In this document: one piece after another, positions 7,449 through 15,290 of the stretch
Numbering within the stretch: position 1 is the first letter of the stretch
How the letters are laid out: each line of letters begins with the position of its first letter
NCBI RefSeq assembly: GCF_003432075.1
Contig: NZ_QWBU01000004.1
Coordinates: 186,001-250,000 of the forward strand
Length of the DNA: 64,000 bases
DNA from: Shinella sp. WSJ-2
GTDB taxonomy: Bacteria > Pseudomonadota > Alphaproteobacteria > Rhizobiales > Rhizobiaceae
Direction: 5' to 3'
Program-made: the position numbers and the translations under genes
The notes under the pieces: model-generated
The model's input: the letters and a program-made list of their open reading frames with translations, nothing else
Told to the model about the DNA's origin: nothing
Databases searched by the model: none

Positions 7449-9683
7449 ATGGCAGCGCTGGATTCAACCGGGAACCTGTTTCCGCCCCTGTTCGACGTGG
7501 GGGCCGTGGGCGCGCGGATGTGGCGTCGCCGCCTGAGGATTCTTGCGCTGACTGCCGGTGCGCTGGCGCTTGCGCTTGTCTACCTCGCCGTGACCAAGCC
7601 GACCTATACGGCCACCGCCTCCCTGCTGATCGACCCTCGCGATGCGCGCTCCACCAATTTCGAAACCGTGCTGCCCGGCATCGGCGCCGACAGTGCGGCC
7701 GTGGCGAGCCAGGTCTTCGTCATCCAATCGCGCGACCTGCTGATGGCCGTCTTCGAGAGCGAGCGGATCGCCGAGGATCCGGAGTTTGCCGGTCACGGCC
7801 TGTTCTCCTTTTTGGGCGGCACAGACAAGCCGGGGAAGGATGCGGTCTTCCGGCGCTTCGAGCGGCGTGTCACGGTGGAGCGGGCGGGGCTGACCTATGT
7901 CATCGACGTCAGCTTCAAGTCTTCCTCCGCGCAAAAGGCGGCCCGGATCGCCAATGCCATCGTCGAACGCTATAGGGCCGGCCTTTCGGACGAGCGCGAA
8001 AGCGCCAATGCGGATGTCAACACCAGGCTCGCCGAGCGAACGGCCGCCCTGCAGCAGAACGTCACGGAGGCGGACCGTGCGGTGGGCGCCTTCCGCATCG
8101 CGCATGAAATTCTCGATCCCGCTGCCGGCGGCACGCTGAAGGACCAGATCGACCAGCTTACCACCCAGCTGATCGACGCCCGCACGAGCGCCAACCAGGC
8201 GACCGGGCGCTACGAGCAGGCCGTCGCGGCAGGCGCATCTCCCGAGGCGCTCGAGAAACTGTCGGACATCGTCTCCTCCGCTGCAATCGACCGCCTGCGC
8301 GCCGACTACAACCAGCGCGCGGCCGAACTTGCCAATGCCGAAGCCATCTATCAGGCACGCCACCCGACGATCCGCCGCCTGCGCTCGGAGCTTTCCCGCA
8401 CGCAGACGCTGATGGGCAAGGAGGCAGAACGCATCGCCCGCGAGTTGAAGGCCAAGCGCGACCTCGCCAACGAGGCGGTTGCGACGATCGAGGCAAAGCT
8501 TGCGGCCTTGCGCAGCCAGACGCAGGCGGCCGATGCCGCGCAGGTGGAATTGCGGCGGCTGGAAGCGAAGGCCGAAGCTGCCCGCAGCGTGCTCGACGAT
8601 ATGCTCAAGCGGGCGGAGGAAACCGCACAGATGCGGGGACTTCAGCGCTCGGAAGCCCGGGTGATCGGCGTCGCCGCACCGCCCGTGCAGCCGACGTGGC
8701 CGACGCCGATGCTTCTCCTGCCCGTCAGCGCCGCCCTCGGCCTGCTCGTCGGCTGTGGCCTTGCTGTGGCGGGAGGGCCTGTCGGCGCGAGAGAGCGGGA
8801 CTTCGAGGGTGTGGACACCGGGAACGGCAAGCATGCAACGACCGGTATCTCCGCGTTGCAGCCTATTTTGTCCGCGCCCCGCGAAGAGACTGATAGGGAG
8901 GGCAGGATGAAGGGACAGGAGGTGCTCACCCAGTCTTTCCCCGACAAGGCACGAAGCGGACGAACCTCCTTGGGCGCGGTTTCGGAAGACAACGACGCGG
9001 CAGAGAATGAGGACGACGCTTCTGCCGGGGCACGCCCTGAAGATTTGGGGCGCTACGACCTTCCCGGTGTTGCGGGCATGGCGGTGCCCGCCCGCATCCG
9101 AACCCTGCGACGACGCTTTCTCCGGCAGGGCGGCGAAGCGTTTTCCCGAAGCCTGCTGGCGCTTGTCCGGCGCATTGCCGCGCGTCTTACCGACGATGCC
9201 GCGCCGCATATGCTGCTGGTCTCCTCATTGCGCGATCCGGCCGAGGCGCGGCTTGCTTGCGCAATGATCGGCATCAGCCTTCAGCAGGCCGTGCAAAACG
9301 TGCTCGTCGTTGAATTCTCAAGCCACCGGCTTCAGGACGGCGGCAGGAGCGGCATTTTCATCAACGGCGCCAGCGGCCTGGCAACGATCGTGTGCCCTCT
9401 CGGCGGCGACCGGCCTTTCGCCCTCGATGAAACGCTCACCGCGGATTTCGACTTCGTTCTGCTGCTCGCTCCATCGCTTGCCAACCGGGATTGGAATACC
9501 GCTTTCTTCGCCGCGGCCGATCTGATGCTCTTCGCCCTTCCTCCTGCCGAAACACTTGAAAAGGCGCAAAATCAGCTTCGCCGACACCTCGGCGCAAAGA
9601 ACATCGGACGCAGCGCCACGCTGGTCATCGCCGCAGGGGAGACAGCCGGCATGACCTTCGCTGTGCCCGGAGCTGCCTCGTGA
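7449..9683 (+). CDS. Wzz/GumC-type polysaccharide co-polymerase with degenerate tyrosine-kinase domain
   Basis: A 744-residue inner-membrane protein. A first membrane helix spans about residues 27-49. A long periplasmic Wzz domain with coiled coils follows (residues about 50-405), including the PVQPTWPTP proline-rich segment, and then a second helix (LLLPVSAALGLLVGCGLAVAG). It sets chain length in Wzy-dependent polymerisation. The cytoplasmic tail of about 300 residues is related to bacterial tyrosine kinases (BY-kinases) but is broken. Where GEGKTT should form Walker A there is DPAEAR (after MLLVSSLR), and the Walker A' aspartates are replaced (VLVVEFSS). There is also no tyrosine cluster at the end. 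The tail therefore cannot bind ATP in the normal way. It overlaps the GH5 gene by 4 bases. Confidence 0.8.
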   Translation: MAALDSTGNLFPPLFDVGAVGARMWRRRLRILALTAGALALALVYLAVTKPTYTATASLLIDPRDARSTNFETVLPGIGADSAAVASQVFVIQSRDLLMAVFESERIAEDPEFAGHGLFSFLGGTDKPGKDAVFRRFERRVTVERAGLTYVIDVSFKSSSAQKAARIANAIVERYRAGLSDERESANADVNTRLAERTAALQQNVTEADRAVGAFRIAHEILDPAAGGTLKDQIDQLTTQLIDARTSANQATGRYEQAVAAGASPEALEKLSDIVSSAAIDRLRADYNQRAAELANAEAIYQARHPTIRRLRSELSRTQTLMGKEAERIARELKAKRDLANEAVATIEAKLAALRSQTQAADAAQVELRRLEAKAEAARSVLDDMLKRAEETAQMRGLQRSEARVIGVAAPPVQPTWPTPMLLLPVSAALGLLVGCGLAVAGGPVGARERDFEGVDTGNGKHATTGISALQPILSAPREETDREGRMKGQEVLTQSFPDKARSGRTSLGAVSEDNDAAENEDDASAGARPEDLGRYDLPGVAGMAVPARIRTLRRRFLRQGGEAFSRSLLALVRRIAARLTDDAAPHMLLVSSLRDPAEARLACAMIGISLQQAVQNVLVVEFSSHRLQDGGRSGIFINGASGLATIVCPLGGDRPFALDETLTADFDFVLLLAPSLANRDWNTAFFAAADLMLFALPPAETLEKAQNQLRRHLGAKNIGRSATLVIAAGETAGMTFAVPGAAS

Positions 9684-10798
9684 CGCCGGCATGCGGCATC
9701 GCCAGCCACGGCGTGCTGACACGCCGCAGCTTGTTGTCTCTGGCGGGGGCCGTTGCACTTGCCGTGGCCGGCTCACATCTCGCCCGCGCCAAAACCGCAG
9801 CACCCTCGCGCGGTATCAATATAGCCGGCTGGTTCGACAAGGAGGATGGCGTCGCCCCTGCGGCTACGGTGCTGGAAAAGCTCCGCCATTCAGGTTTCGA
9901 AACCGTGCGCCTTCCCATCGACGGCGATGTCACCCTTGCCGGTGCGCCGGCCTTGCAAGCCATTCGGCAGGGCATCGAGACGCTTCTTGCCGCCGGCTTC
10001 GCCGTCCTGGCGGACCTGCATCCCGCCGGCCCGCTTCACACAGCACTCCGCACCGATCCCGTGGCCGGCGGAGAACGGGTGGCGCAAGCCTGGATGGCGC
10101 TCCGCCCCGTCATCGCCGATCTGCCCGCAGACCGGGTCTATCCGGAACTTCTCAACGAGCCGCCGATGGCACCCGCCAACTGGCTGCCCCTCCGCGACCG
10201 GCTGGCCGCCATCCTGCGCGCCGCGTGCCCGAAACACACGATCGTCTGGGGACCGGCACCGGACCAGGGCATCTGGCAACTCCCGGACACGCCGCCGCTC
10301 GATGACGCCAGGCAGATCGCCGCGGTGCATTTCTATGCGCCGACGGCCTTCACCCATCAGTGCCAGACATGGGGCGCGTCCCCCCTCGCCCGCATTCGCG
10401 ACCTGCCCTTCCCCGCGACACGCGACATGCCGGCCATCAGGAAGAGTATCGTCGCCCTTCGCAGCGCGGGCAATACGGAAGCAGCCCAGCTCCTCGAAGC
10501 ACAGCTGGCAACGGACTGGACGGAAGCGGTCATCCGCGCGCAATTCCGCCAGGCCGCCGAATGGTCCGCCGCCACCCACTGCCCGGTCATGCTCAATGAA
10601 TTCGGCGTGCTCGATTTCTGCGTCGATGCCGCCAGCCGCCAGGCCTGGACACGCGCGGTGCGGCGTGCGGCGGAGGCGCACGGCATTGGCTGGGCCTGGT
10701 GGGAACTCGACCAAGGCTTCGGCCTGATCAAGGACCGCACGCGCACCGAGGGCTTCGATGAAGCGATGCTCGCAGCGCTTTTCGAGGATGGGCCGTGA
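9680..10798 (+). CDS. Exported GH5 family endoglycanase-like protein
   Basis: A glycoside hydrolase family 5 (cellulase fold) protein of 372 residues. Residues 15-38 form a signal sequence with a twin-arginine look (TRRSLLSLAGAVALAV, then AxA at ARA). The mature start SRGINIAGWF is the usual GH5 opening. E160 in YPELLNEP fits the acid/base residue and E307 in VMLNEFG the nucleophile; H218 in AVHFYAP and W345-W346 in WAWWELDQG fit the substrate cleft. Such hydrolases in rhizobial cellulose or exopolysaccharide loci trim the polymer in the periplasm. The GTG start at 9680 overlaps the upstream stop. The substrate is not predictable, and the polymer made by this locus is the obvious guess. Confidence 0.8.
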   Translation: MTPACGIASHGVLTRRSLLSLAGAVALAVAGSHLARAKTAAPSRGINIAGWFDKEDGVAPAATVLEKLRHSGFETVRLPIDGDVTLAGAPALQAIRQGIETLLAAGFAVLADLHPAGPLHTALRTDPVAGGERVAQAWMALRPVIADLPADRVYPELLNEPPMAPANWLPLRDRLAAILRAACPKHTIVWGPAPDQGIWQLPDTPPLDDARQIAAVHFYAPTAFTHQCQTWGASPLARIRDLPFPATRDMPAIRKSIVALRSAGNTEAAQLLEAQLATDWTEAVIRAQFRQAAEWSAATHCPVMLNEFGVLDFCVDAASRQAWTRAVRRAAEAHGIGWAWWELDQGFGLIKDRTRTEGFDEAMLAALFEDGP

Positions 10799-10799
10799 G

Positions 10800-12320
10800 A
10801 TGATGGTTGGTTTCCCCTCGTTCGAAACCCGACACGCAGCCGTTCCGCCAGCAGCAAGCGCCGATCAGCGCTCCGACGCCGCCTTCCACCTCTTTATTGC
10901 CTTTTCGACCATCATCGCGGCGGTCGCGGCCTTTGCCGTCTGGACGCCCTTCGGCTTTGTCGCGACCGTCCTCATCACCGCCGTGCTTGCGGTCAGCGTG
11001 CCGGCCGGCATGCCGACCGTGATCGCCTGCGCCTTCCTGTTCCAGAACCTCGTCGTCGCCTGGCTCACGCCCTTCGTGCCCGACGACGCCACGTTCGACG
11101 CGCTGCGCGGCGCCAATTTCGTCATCCTGATGACGATCTTCGGCCTGTTCCTGCCCGCAGCGTTTCAGGCACGTGTGCGCGCCCTGCCCGAGCTTCGGCC
11201 CTGGCTGCACCTAATCTTCGCGCTCTGCACCGTCATCACGCTCTATCTGGCGCTTGGCGCGGTGCGCGGCGGGCCGAAGGATGCGGTCATCTATTTCCGC
11301 AACACGATCACGCCGCTCGCCTGTTTCCACATCGCGCTTCTCGCCGCCAGCCTCTACCGGGTCGACATGCGCCTGCCCGTCGCCTGCCTCTGCGCCATCG
11401 CGGTCGGCTACGGTTATCTGGAGCAGATATTCCGCATGGATTTTCTGGCGCTCTTCCATGGCGATCTCTATGTCCAGCGCGGCCTGAAAGAGCAGATCGA
11501 AGCGGGCGCCTGGGAAAAGGCGCTGCGCGAAACCGGCTTCGTGCTGCGCGGGCTGGAAGACACCATGACCGCCACCTTCTTCAACACCGCCTTCTTCGGC
11601 GATGCGCTGCCGCGCATCTTCCGCAATGGCGGGCCGAATTTTCATCCGATCAGCTATGCCTATGTGCTGAGCCTGTCTTCCGCCTGGCTGCTGTTTCGCG
11701 GCCGCTGGATCTTGCCTCTGACGGCCTTCCCACTGCTGCTGATCATAGGCTCCAAGGGCGCGGCCTTCCTGCTGGCCGTCGCCCTCGCCGCCCGCATGAC
11801 CTACCGTCCCGCACGGCCCCGGCTGACGCTCGCCGCCGTCGTGCTTATCGCGACCGTCTGGACGGTGGCGGCGACGGCCTATGGTGCGCGGCACGGCGAC
11901 TACCACGTGCTCGGCCTCATTGCCGGCGTGCGCGACTTCCTCGGCAATCCGCTCGGCCAGGGGCTCGGCATTGGCGGCAACCTCTCCAGCACCAGCGTCA
12001 ATCTCGATTGGGACCGCGCGCAGGGCGAAGGTGCCGCGGCGGTGCCGGTCGAAAGTGCCGTCGGCGTGATGCTTTACCAGATGGGCATCGGCAGCTTCGT
12101 GTTCTTCGGCTTCCTCATCGCCCTTGCCGTCAACGCCGGCCGGCGGCTCGTCGAGAGCGGCCGGCCGGATTTCCTCTTCGCCTTCGTGGCGATCGTCACC
12201 ATCTCGGCCAATGCCGTGCTGCAGGAGGAGGCGTTCTTCTCGCCGCTGGCGCTCGGCCTTGCCCTGCTTCTCACCGGTGTATCCTTCGGCACGCATATCC
12301 GTGAGGCTGCGGGCCGATAA
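10800..12320 (+). CDS. Wzy/O-antigen ligase-like polymerase
   Basis: A polytopic membrane protein of about 506 residues with roughly 10-12 helices and a large soluble loop in the middle (residues about 215-280, GDLYVQRGLKEQIEAGAWEK), as seen in Wzy/WaaL proteins. The predicted role is polymerising flipped repeat units on the periplasmic face. ATG codons at 10800 and 10803 lie right after the GH5 stop, which makes an upstream extension unlikely. It is the last + strand gene of the block and faces the convergent WecG gene 4 bases away. Wzy proteins share little sequence, so the call rests on topology and context. Confidence 0.65.
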   Translation: MMVGFPSFETRHAAVPPAASADQRSDAAFHLFIAFSTIIAAVAAFAVWTPFGFVATVLITAVLAVSVPAGMPTVIACAFLFQNLVVAWLTPFVPDDATFDALRGANFVILMTIFGLFLPAAFQARVRALPELRPWLHLIFALCTVITLYLALGAVRGGPKDAVIYFRNTITPLACFHIALLAASLYRVDMRLPVACLCAIAVGYGYLEQIFRMDFLALFHGDLYVQRGLKEQIEAGAWEKALRETGFVLRGLEDTMTATFFNTAFFGDALPRIFRNGGPNFHPISYAYVLSLSSAWLLFRGRWILPLTAFPLLLIIGSKGAAFLLAVALAARMTYRPARPRLTLAAVVLIATVWTVAATAYGARHGDYHVLGLIAGVRDFLGNPLGQGLGIGGNLSSTSVNLDWDRAQGEGAAAVPVESAVGVMLYQMGIGSFVFFGFLIALAVNAGRRLVESGRPDFLFAFVAIVTISANAVLQEEAFFSPLALGLALLLTGVSFGTHIREAAGR

Positions 12321-12324
12321 CCGC

Positions 12325-13230
12325 TCACTGGGAGTAGCGCAGGAGCAGGTAGAGCGCGCGCGGATTGGTCGTCAGATAGCGCCAGAACAGCCGGCGCGGC
12401 TCCATCGATGCCCGCCAGAGCCATTCGAACCCGGTGCGCTGCATCCAGAGCGGCGCACGCGGCGTCTTGCCCGCCAGATGATCGAACAATCCCCCCGCGG
12501 TCTTGATCACACCGACGCGGTCGAGCCGGCTGACGAAATCGCGCACGAACAGCTGTTCGCGCGGAACGCCGAGGCCGAGCCACAGGATATCCGGCGCCAG
12601 GCGGTTGATTTCCTCAATCTTCTGCTCCAGCGCCCTGCCCGTCAGATAGCCATGGCAGCGCCCGATGATGAGAAGCGCCGGATAGAGCCGCTGCACCGCA
12701 GCGGTGGCCCGGCTGTTCTCCGCCTCGCTCGCCCCGAGGAAATAGAAGCTTACCCGCTCCCGCTCCGCGATCTTCGCCACATCGTGAAAGAGGTCGGTCG
12801 TCGCCACGCGCTCGGGCAGCTTCTGCCGGCAGAGCCAACGCGAAGCGAAGACAAGGGGCTGGCCGTCCGCAAGGATCTGGTCGGCGCCGCGAAAGAGTTG
12901 GGCGATGGCCTTGTCGGCATGGGCCCTGGCGATGACCTCGCCATTGGCGGAAGTGGAATAGAAGGGTTTTCGGCCCCGCCGGTGTGCCGCCGCGATCAGC
13001 AGCGCCGCCGCCGCGTGCCGGTCGATGACGGCGATTGGCAAGCCTCCCAGCGTGACCTGCGCGACCGATGGCGCCATCGCGGCCTCGGCGCTGCTATCGT
13101 CTGGCCGCCCCCCTGCCATCCCGTCCAAATCCCCTGCCGGGCAGAGGGAAGGCGGGCTCAATCTTACTCTTCCTATGCGTGTATCCAGGGATGAAGTCTT
13201 GGCCTTGGTGTCCTTGTCGATTTTGCCCAT
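12325..13230 (-). CDS. WecG/TagA/CpsF family glycosyltransferase (GT26)
   Basis: A GT26 enzyme of 301 residues, transferring a sugar such as N-acetylmannosaminuronate or similar to a lipid-linked acceptor. GT26 motifs are visible: the YSTSANGEVIARA segment, LADGQPLVFASR (ADG motif), WLGLGVPREQLFV and the C-terminal TAGGLFDHLAGKTPRAP with WLWRASMEPRRLFWRYL. The extra ~50 N-terminal residues (KDTKAKTSSLDTRIGRV) are longer than usual and probably disordered. The ATG at 13230 is chosen because a perfect GGAGGT (13238-13243) sits 7 bases upstream; a GTG at 13239 would overlap that site. It probably acts in the same polysaccharide pathway. Confidence 0.8.
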   Translation of the reverse strand: MGKIDKDTKAKTSSLDTRIGRVRLSPPSLCPAGDLDGMAGGRPDDSSAEAAMAPSVAQVTLGGLPIAVIDRHAAAALLIAAAHRRGRKPFYSTSANGEVIARAHADKAIAQLFRGADQILADGQPLVFASRWLCRQKLPERVATTDLFHDVAKIAERERVSFYFLGASEAENSRATAAVQRLYPALLIIGRCHGYLTGRALEQKIEEINRLAPDILWLGLGVPREQLFVRDFVSRLDRVGVIKTAGGLFDHLAGKTPRAPLWMQRTGFEWLWRASMEPRRLFWRYLTTNPRALYLLLRYSQ

Positions 13231-13252
13231 ATCAACCACCTCCGATTGATAT
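13229..13252 (-). promoter_or_regulatory. Inverted repeat enclosing the wecG-like ribosome-binding site
   Basis: ATATCAA (13229-13235) and TTGATAT (13246-13252) are perfect 7-bp inverted repeats with a 10-base loop. The loop contains the ribosome-binding site, and one arm includes part of the start codon. As RNA this would form a hairpin around the initiation region. As DNA it could be an operator placed over the 5' end of the transcript. Confidence 0.4.
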
Positions 13253-13762
13253 GATTTAAGTCATACTACCATAAGAGTTAAGCACATCATGAATCGTTAG
13301 TTAACTGATAAAGATAGATTAAACTTTTATAAATCTTAAGGTTGCGCTCGAGATTAGAGAACAAAACAGATGAAATATCGTATTCTGCTGTTTTAAAACG
13401 ATAATCCTCGATTCAGCATATTTGCACGTGAGAGGCGGCGCAAACGACGTAAAACCTATTGGGAAACGACGCAATCATTAGGGGAAATTTACACTTAAAA
13501 AGCACACGTTCGGAAAATTTGCGCGAGCGAGCATGCCATTGACCGACAGAAAATCGTCTGCACACTCATAAGATGCATCGCATAAAATTCAAAATGAACC
13601 AAAACCATGTCCCGATGCGAGGCGGAAAATCAATTTACCCGCACGTCGAGACCACGCGTCTGACCATGACGATGGCTTGGCCGATCGTGATGCTTGCGTC
13701 CCCGCGACGATTCTCGCCGGGTTATGGTAGGCGCGATGGTGGAAGCATTGAAGGCGCTACGC
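13253..13762. other. AT-rich 510-bp intergenic region upstream of wecG-like gene
   Basis: No credible gene was found. Composition changes sharply to AT-rich compared with the flanks, which suggests a regulatory region or recently acquired DNA. AAACGACG occurs twice in direct orientation (13442-13449 and 13464-13471), 22 bp or about two helical turns apart. This fits a tandem regulator site on the promoter side of the wecG-like gene, though it is far upstream. No rho-independent terminator for the xdhC block is evident. Confidence 0.45.
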
Positions 13763-14701
13763 TTAGACGCGCGCGGCGTGCAGATAAGTCTCGGCGATAT
13801 CGGCGACAACGGACAGCGCCAGCGCGTTGACGTCGCGGGCCTTGTCGAAAATGCCGATCGGCGCCTTGATGCGGGCGAGATCGTCTTCGCCGTGTCCACG
13901 CCCGCGCAGCGCCTCGCAGCGCTTGGCATGGGTGCGCCGGCTACCGAGTGCGCCGATATAGAAGGCGGGCGAAAAAAGCGCTGCGTCGAGCAGCGGCAAT
14001 TCGCGGTCGATATCGTGGTAGAACAGCGCGACGGCCGTATCGGCATCGAACTGATCGGGTGTTGGTGTCTGGCCGCGCTCGATGGTCACGACCTCGTAAC
14101 TGGAGGCCGTCGCGATCCGTGCCACTGCACTCGCCTCCATCGGCGTGCCGGCCAGAAGCAAGCGCGGCTTTGGGCGGTAGGCGCGCACGAATGTATCGCC
14201 CTCCCAGCCGCTGGTGCCCTCGCCCGGCTCGAAAGACAAGGCCTGTGTGCCGGGATGGTAGCGCAGGCGCACGGGGATGCGGTGCCGAAGCGCCCTCAGC
14301 GCGCTGCGCAGCACCGAACCGGCACGTAGCACATGGATGGCAAGCGTAATGCCGCCGCCGCAGGGCAACACGATATCGAAGAAAGGCGAGCCTTCGCCGA
14401 GGCGGAGATTGCGGTCCATGCCCTTGCTCAGCGCGATGACGGCGTCGGCAGCGACGGCCGCTTCCGTGCAGCCGCCGGAGACGAAGCCGCAATAGAGGCC
14501 ATCGTCACGAACCGCCATCTGCGCGCCGATGGCGCGGGCAGCACCGCCACGGATTTCGACCAGCGTGACCAGTGCTGCAGAATAGCCATCGTCAAGCGCA
14601 TCGGCGGCGAAGGTGAGGATGTCGATCGCATCGTCGGAGAGGAAGGCCGCGCGGGGTTCCGGGGCGATCCAGTCCGGGTTCTCGGCGATGCGGGCGGCCA
14701 T
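13763..14701 (-). CDS. xdhC: XdhC/CoxI family molybdenum-cofactor maturation protein
   Basis: A protein of 312 residues with the two XdhC/CoxI parts: an N-terminal XdhC domain (SGGCTEAAVAADAV, with the conserved GGC) and a C-terminal Rossmann-like domain (RLLLAGTPMEASAVARIA, FYIGALGSRRTHAKR). Family members bind molybdenum cofactor and sulfurate or insert it into xanthine-dehydrogenase-type enzymes, and this one is the likely partner of the hydroxylase at 20.3-24.0 kb. The start ATG at 14701 follows the ubiX stop by one base (TGATATG), with GGAGGGG as ribosome-binding site. A longer form would overlap ubiX. It ends the amidohydrolase-ubiD-ubiX block. Confidence 0.85.
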   Translation of the reverse strand: MAARIAENPDWIAPEPRAAFLSDDAIDILTFAADALDDGYSAALVTLVEIRGGAARAIGAQMAVRDDGLYCGFVSGGCTEAAVAADAVIALSKGMDRNLRLGEGSPFFDIVLPCGGGITLAIHVLRAGSVLRSALRALRHRIPVRLRYHPGTQALSFEPGEGTSGWEGDTFVRAYRPKPRLLLAGTPMEASAVARIATASSYEVVTIERGQTPTPDQFDADTAVALFYHDIDRELPLLDAALFSPAFYIGALGSRRTHAKRCEALRGRGHGEDDLARIKAPIGIFDKARDVNALALSVVADIAETYLHAARV

Positions 14702-14702
14702 A

Positions 14703-15284
14703 TCATTCCCCTCCTTGCGTTCCTTCCCAGCGGCGAACAATGCCGGGGTCGAGATCGAACAGATCAAGCACCCGGCCGACCGTATGGTCGACCATCTCTT
14801 CAAGGCTCTTCGGCCTGGCGTAGAAGGCCGGGACGGGCGGATAGATGATGCCGCCCATCTCCGTGACCTGCGCCATGTTGCGGATATGGCCGAGATGCAG
14901 TGGCGTCTCGCGCAGCATCAGGACAAGGCGGCGGCGTTCCTTCAGCACCACGTCGGCGGCGCGCGACAGCAGGTTGTCCGTCGTGCCCGTCGCGATCTCC
15001 GCCATGGTCTTCACCGAGCAGGGCGCGACGATCATGCCGAGCGTCTTGTAGGAGCCGGAGGAACAGACCGCGCCGATATCCTTGTTGGAATGGGTGGTCG
15101 TCGCCAGCGATTCCAGGTCCTGCTTGGTAAAATCCGCCTCGGCCGCGAGCGTGATGCAGGCGGCGCGCGACATGATCAGGTGCGTCTCGATTTCGAGGTC
15201 GCGCAGCACTTCGAGGATGCGCTTGCCGTAGATGACCCCGGACGCCCCCGAAATGCCGATGATCATGCGTCTTGGCCGCGTCAT
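14703..15284 (-). CDS. ubiX: UbiX family flavin prenyltransferase
   Basis: A protein of 193 residues at the usual UbiX length. GISGASGVIYGKRILEVL is the FMN-binding start, and SSGSYKTLGMIVAPCSVKTM plus TDNLLSRAADVVLKERRRLV are the diagnostic UbiX signatures. The enzyme transfers a dimethylallyl group to FMN to make prenylated FMN, the cofactor of UbiD decarboxylases. Placement 6 bases after ubiD shows that it serves that enzyme. The RLVLMLRETPLHLGHIRNM stretch binds the prenyl phosphate. Confidence 0.92.
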   Translation of the reverse strand: MTRPRRMIIGISGASGVIYGKRILEVLRDLEIETHLIMSRAACITLAAEADFTKQDLESLATTTHSNKDIGAVCSSGSYKTLGMIVAPCSVKTMAEIATGTTDNLLSRAADVVLKERRRLVLMLRETPLHLGHIRNMAQVTEMGGIIYPPVPAFYARPKSLEEMVDHTVGRVLDLFDLDPGIVRRWEGTQGGE

Positions 15285-15290
15285 GACCTG

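Noticed and set aside
13231-13239. GTG at 13239 as the start of the GT26 gene
   Set aside because: It overlaps the GGAGGT ribosome-binding site that is correctly spaced for the ATG at 13230.
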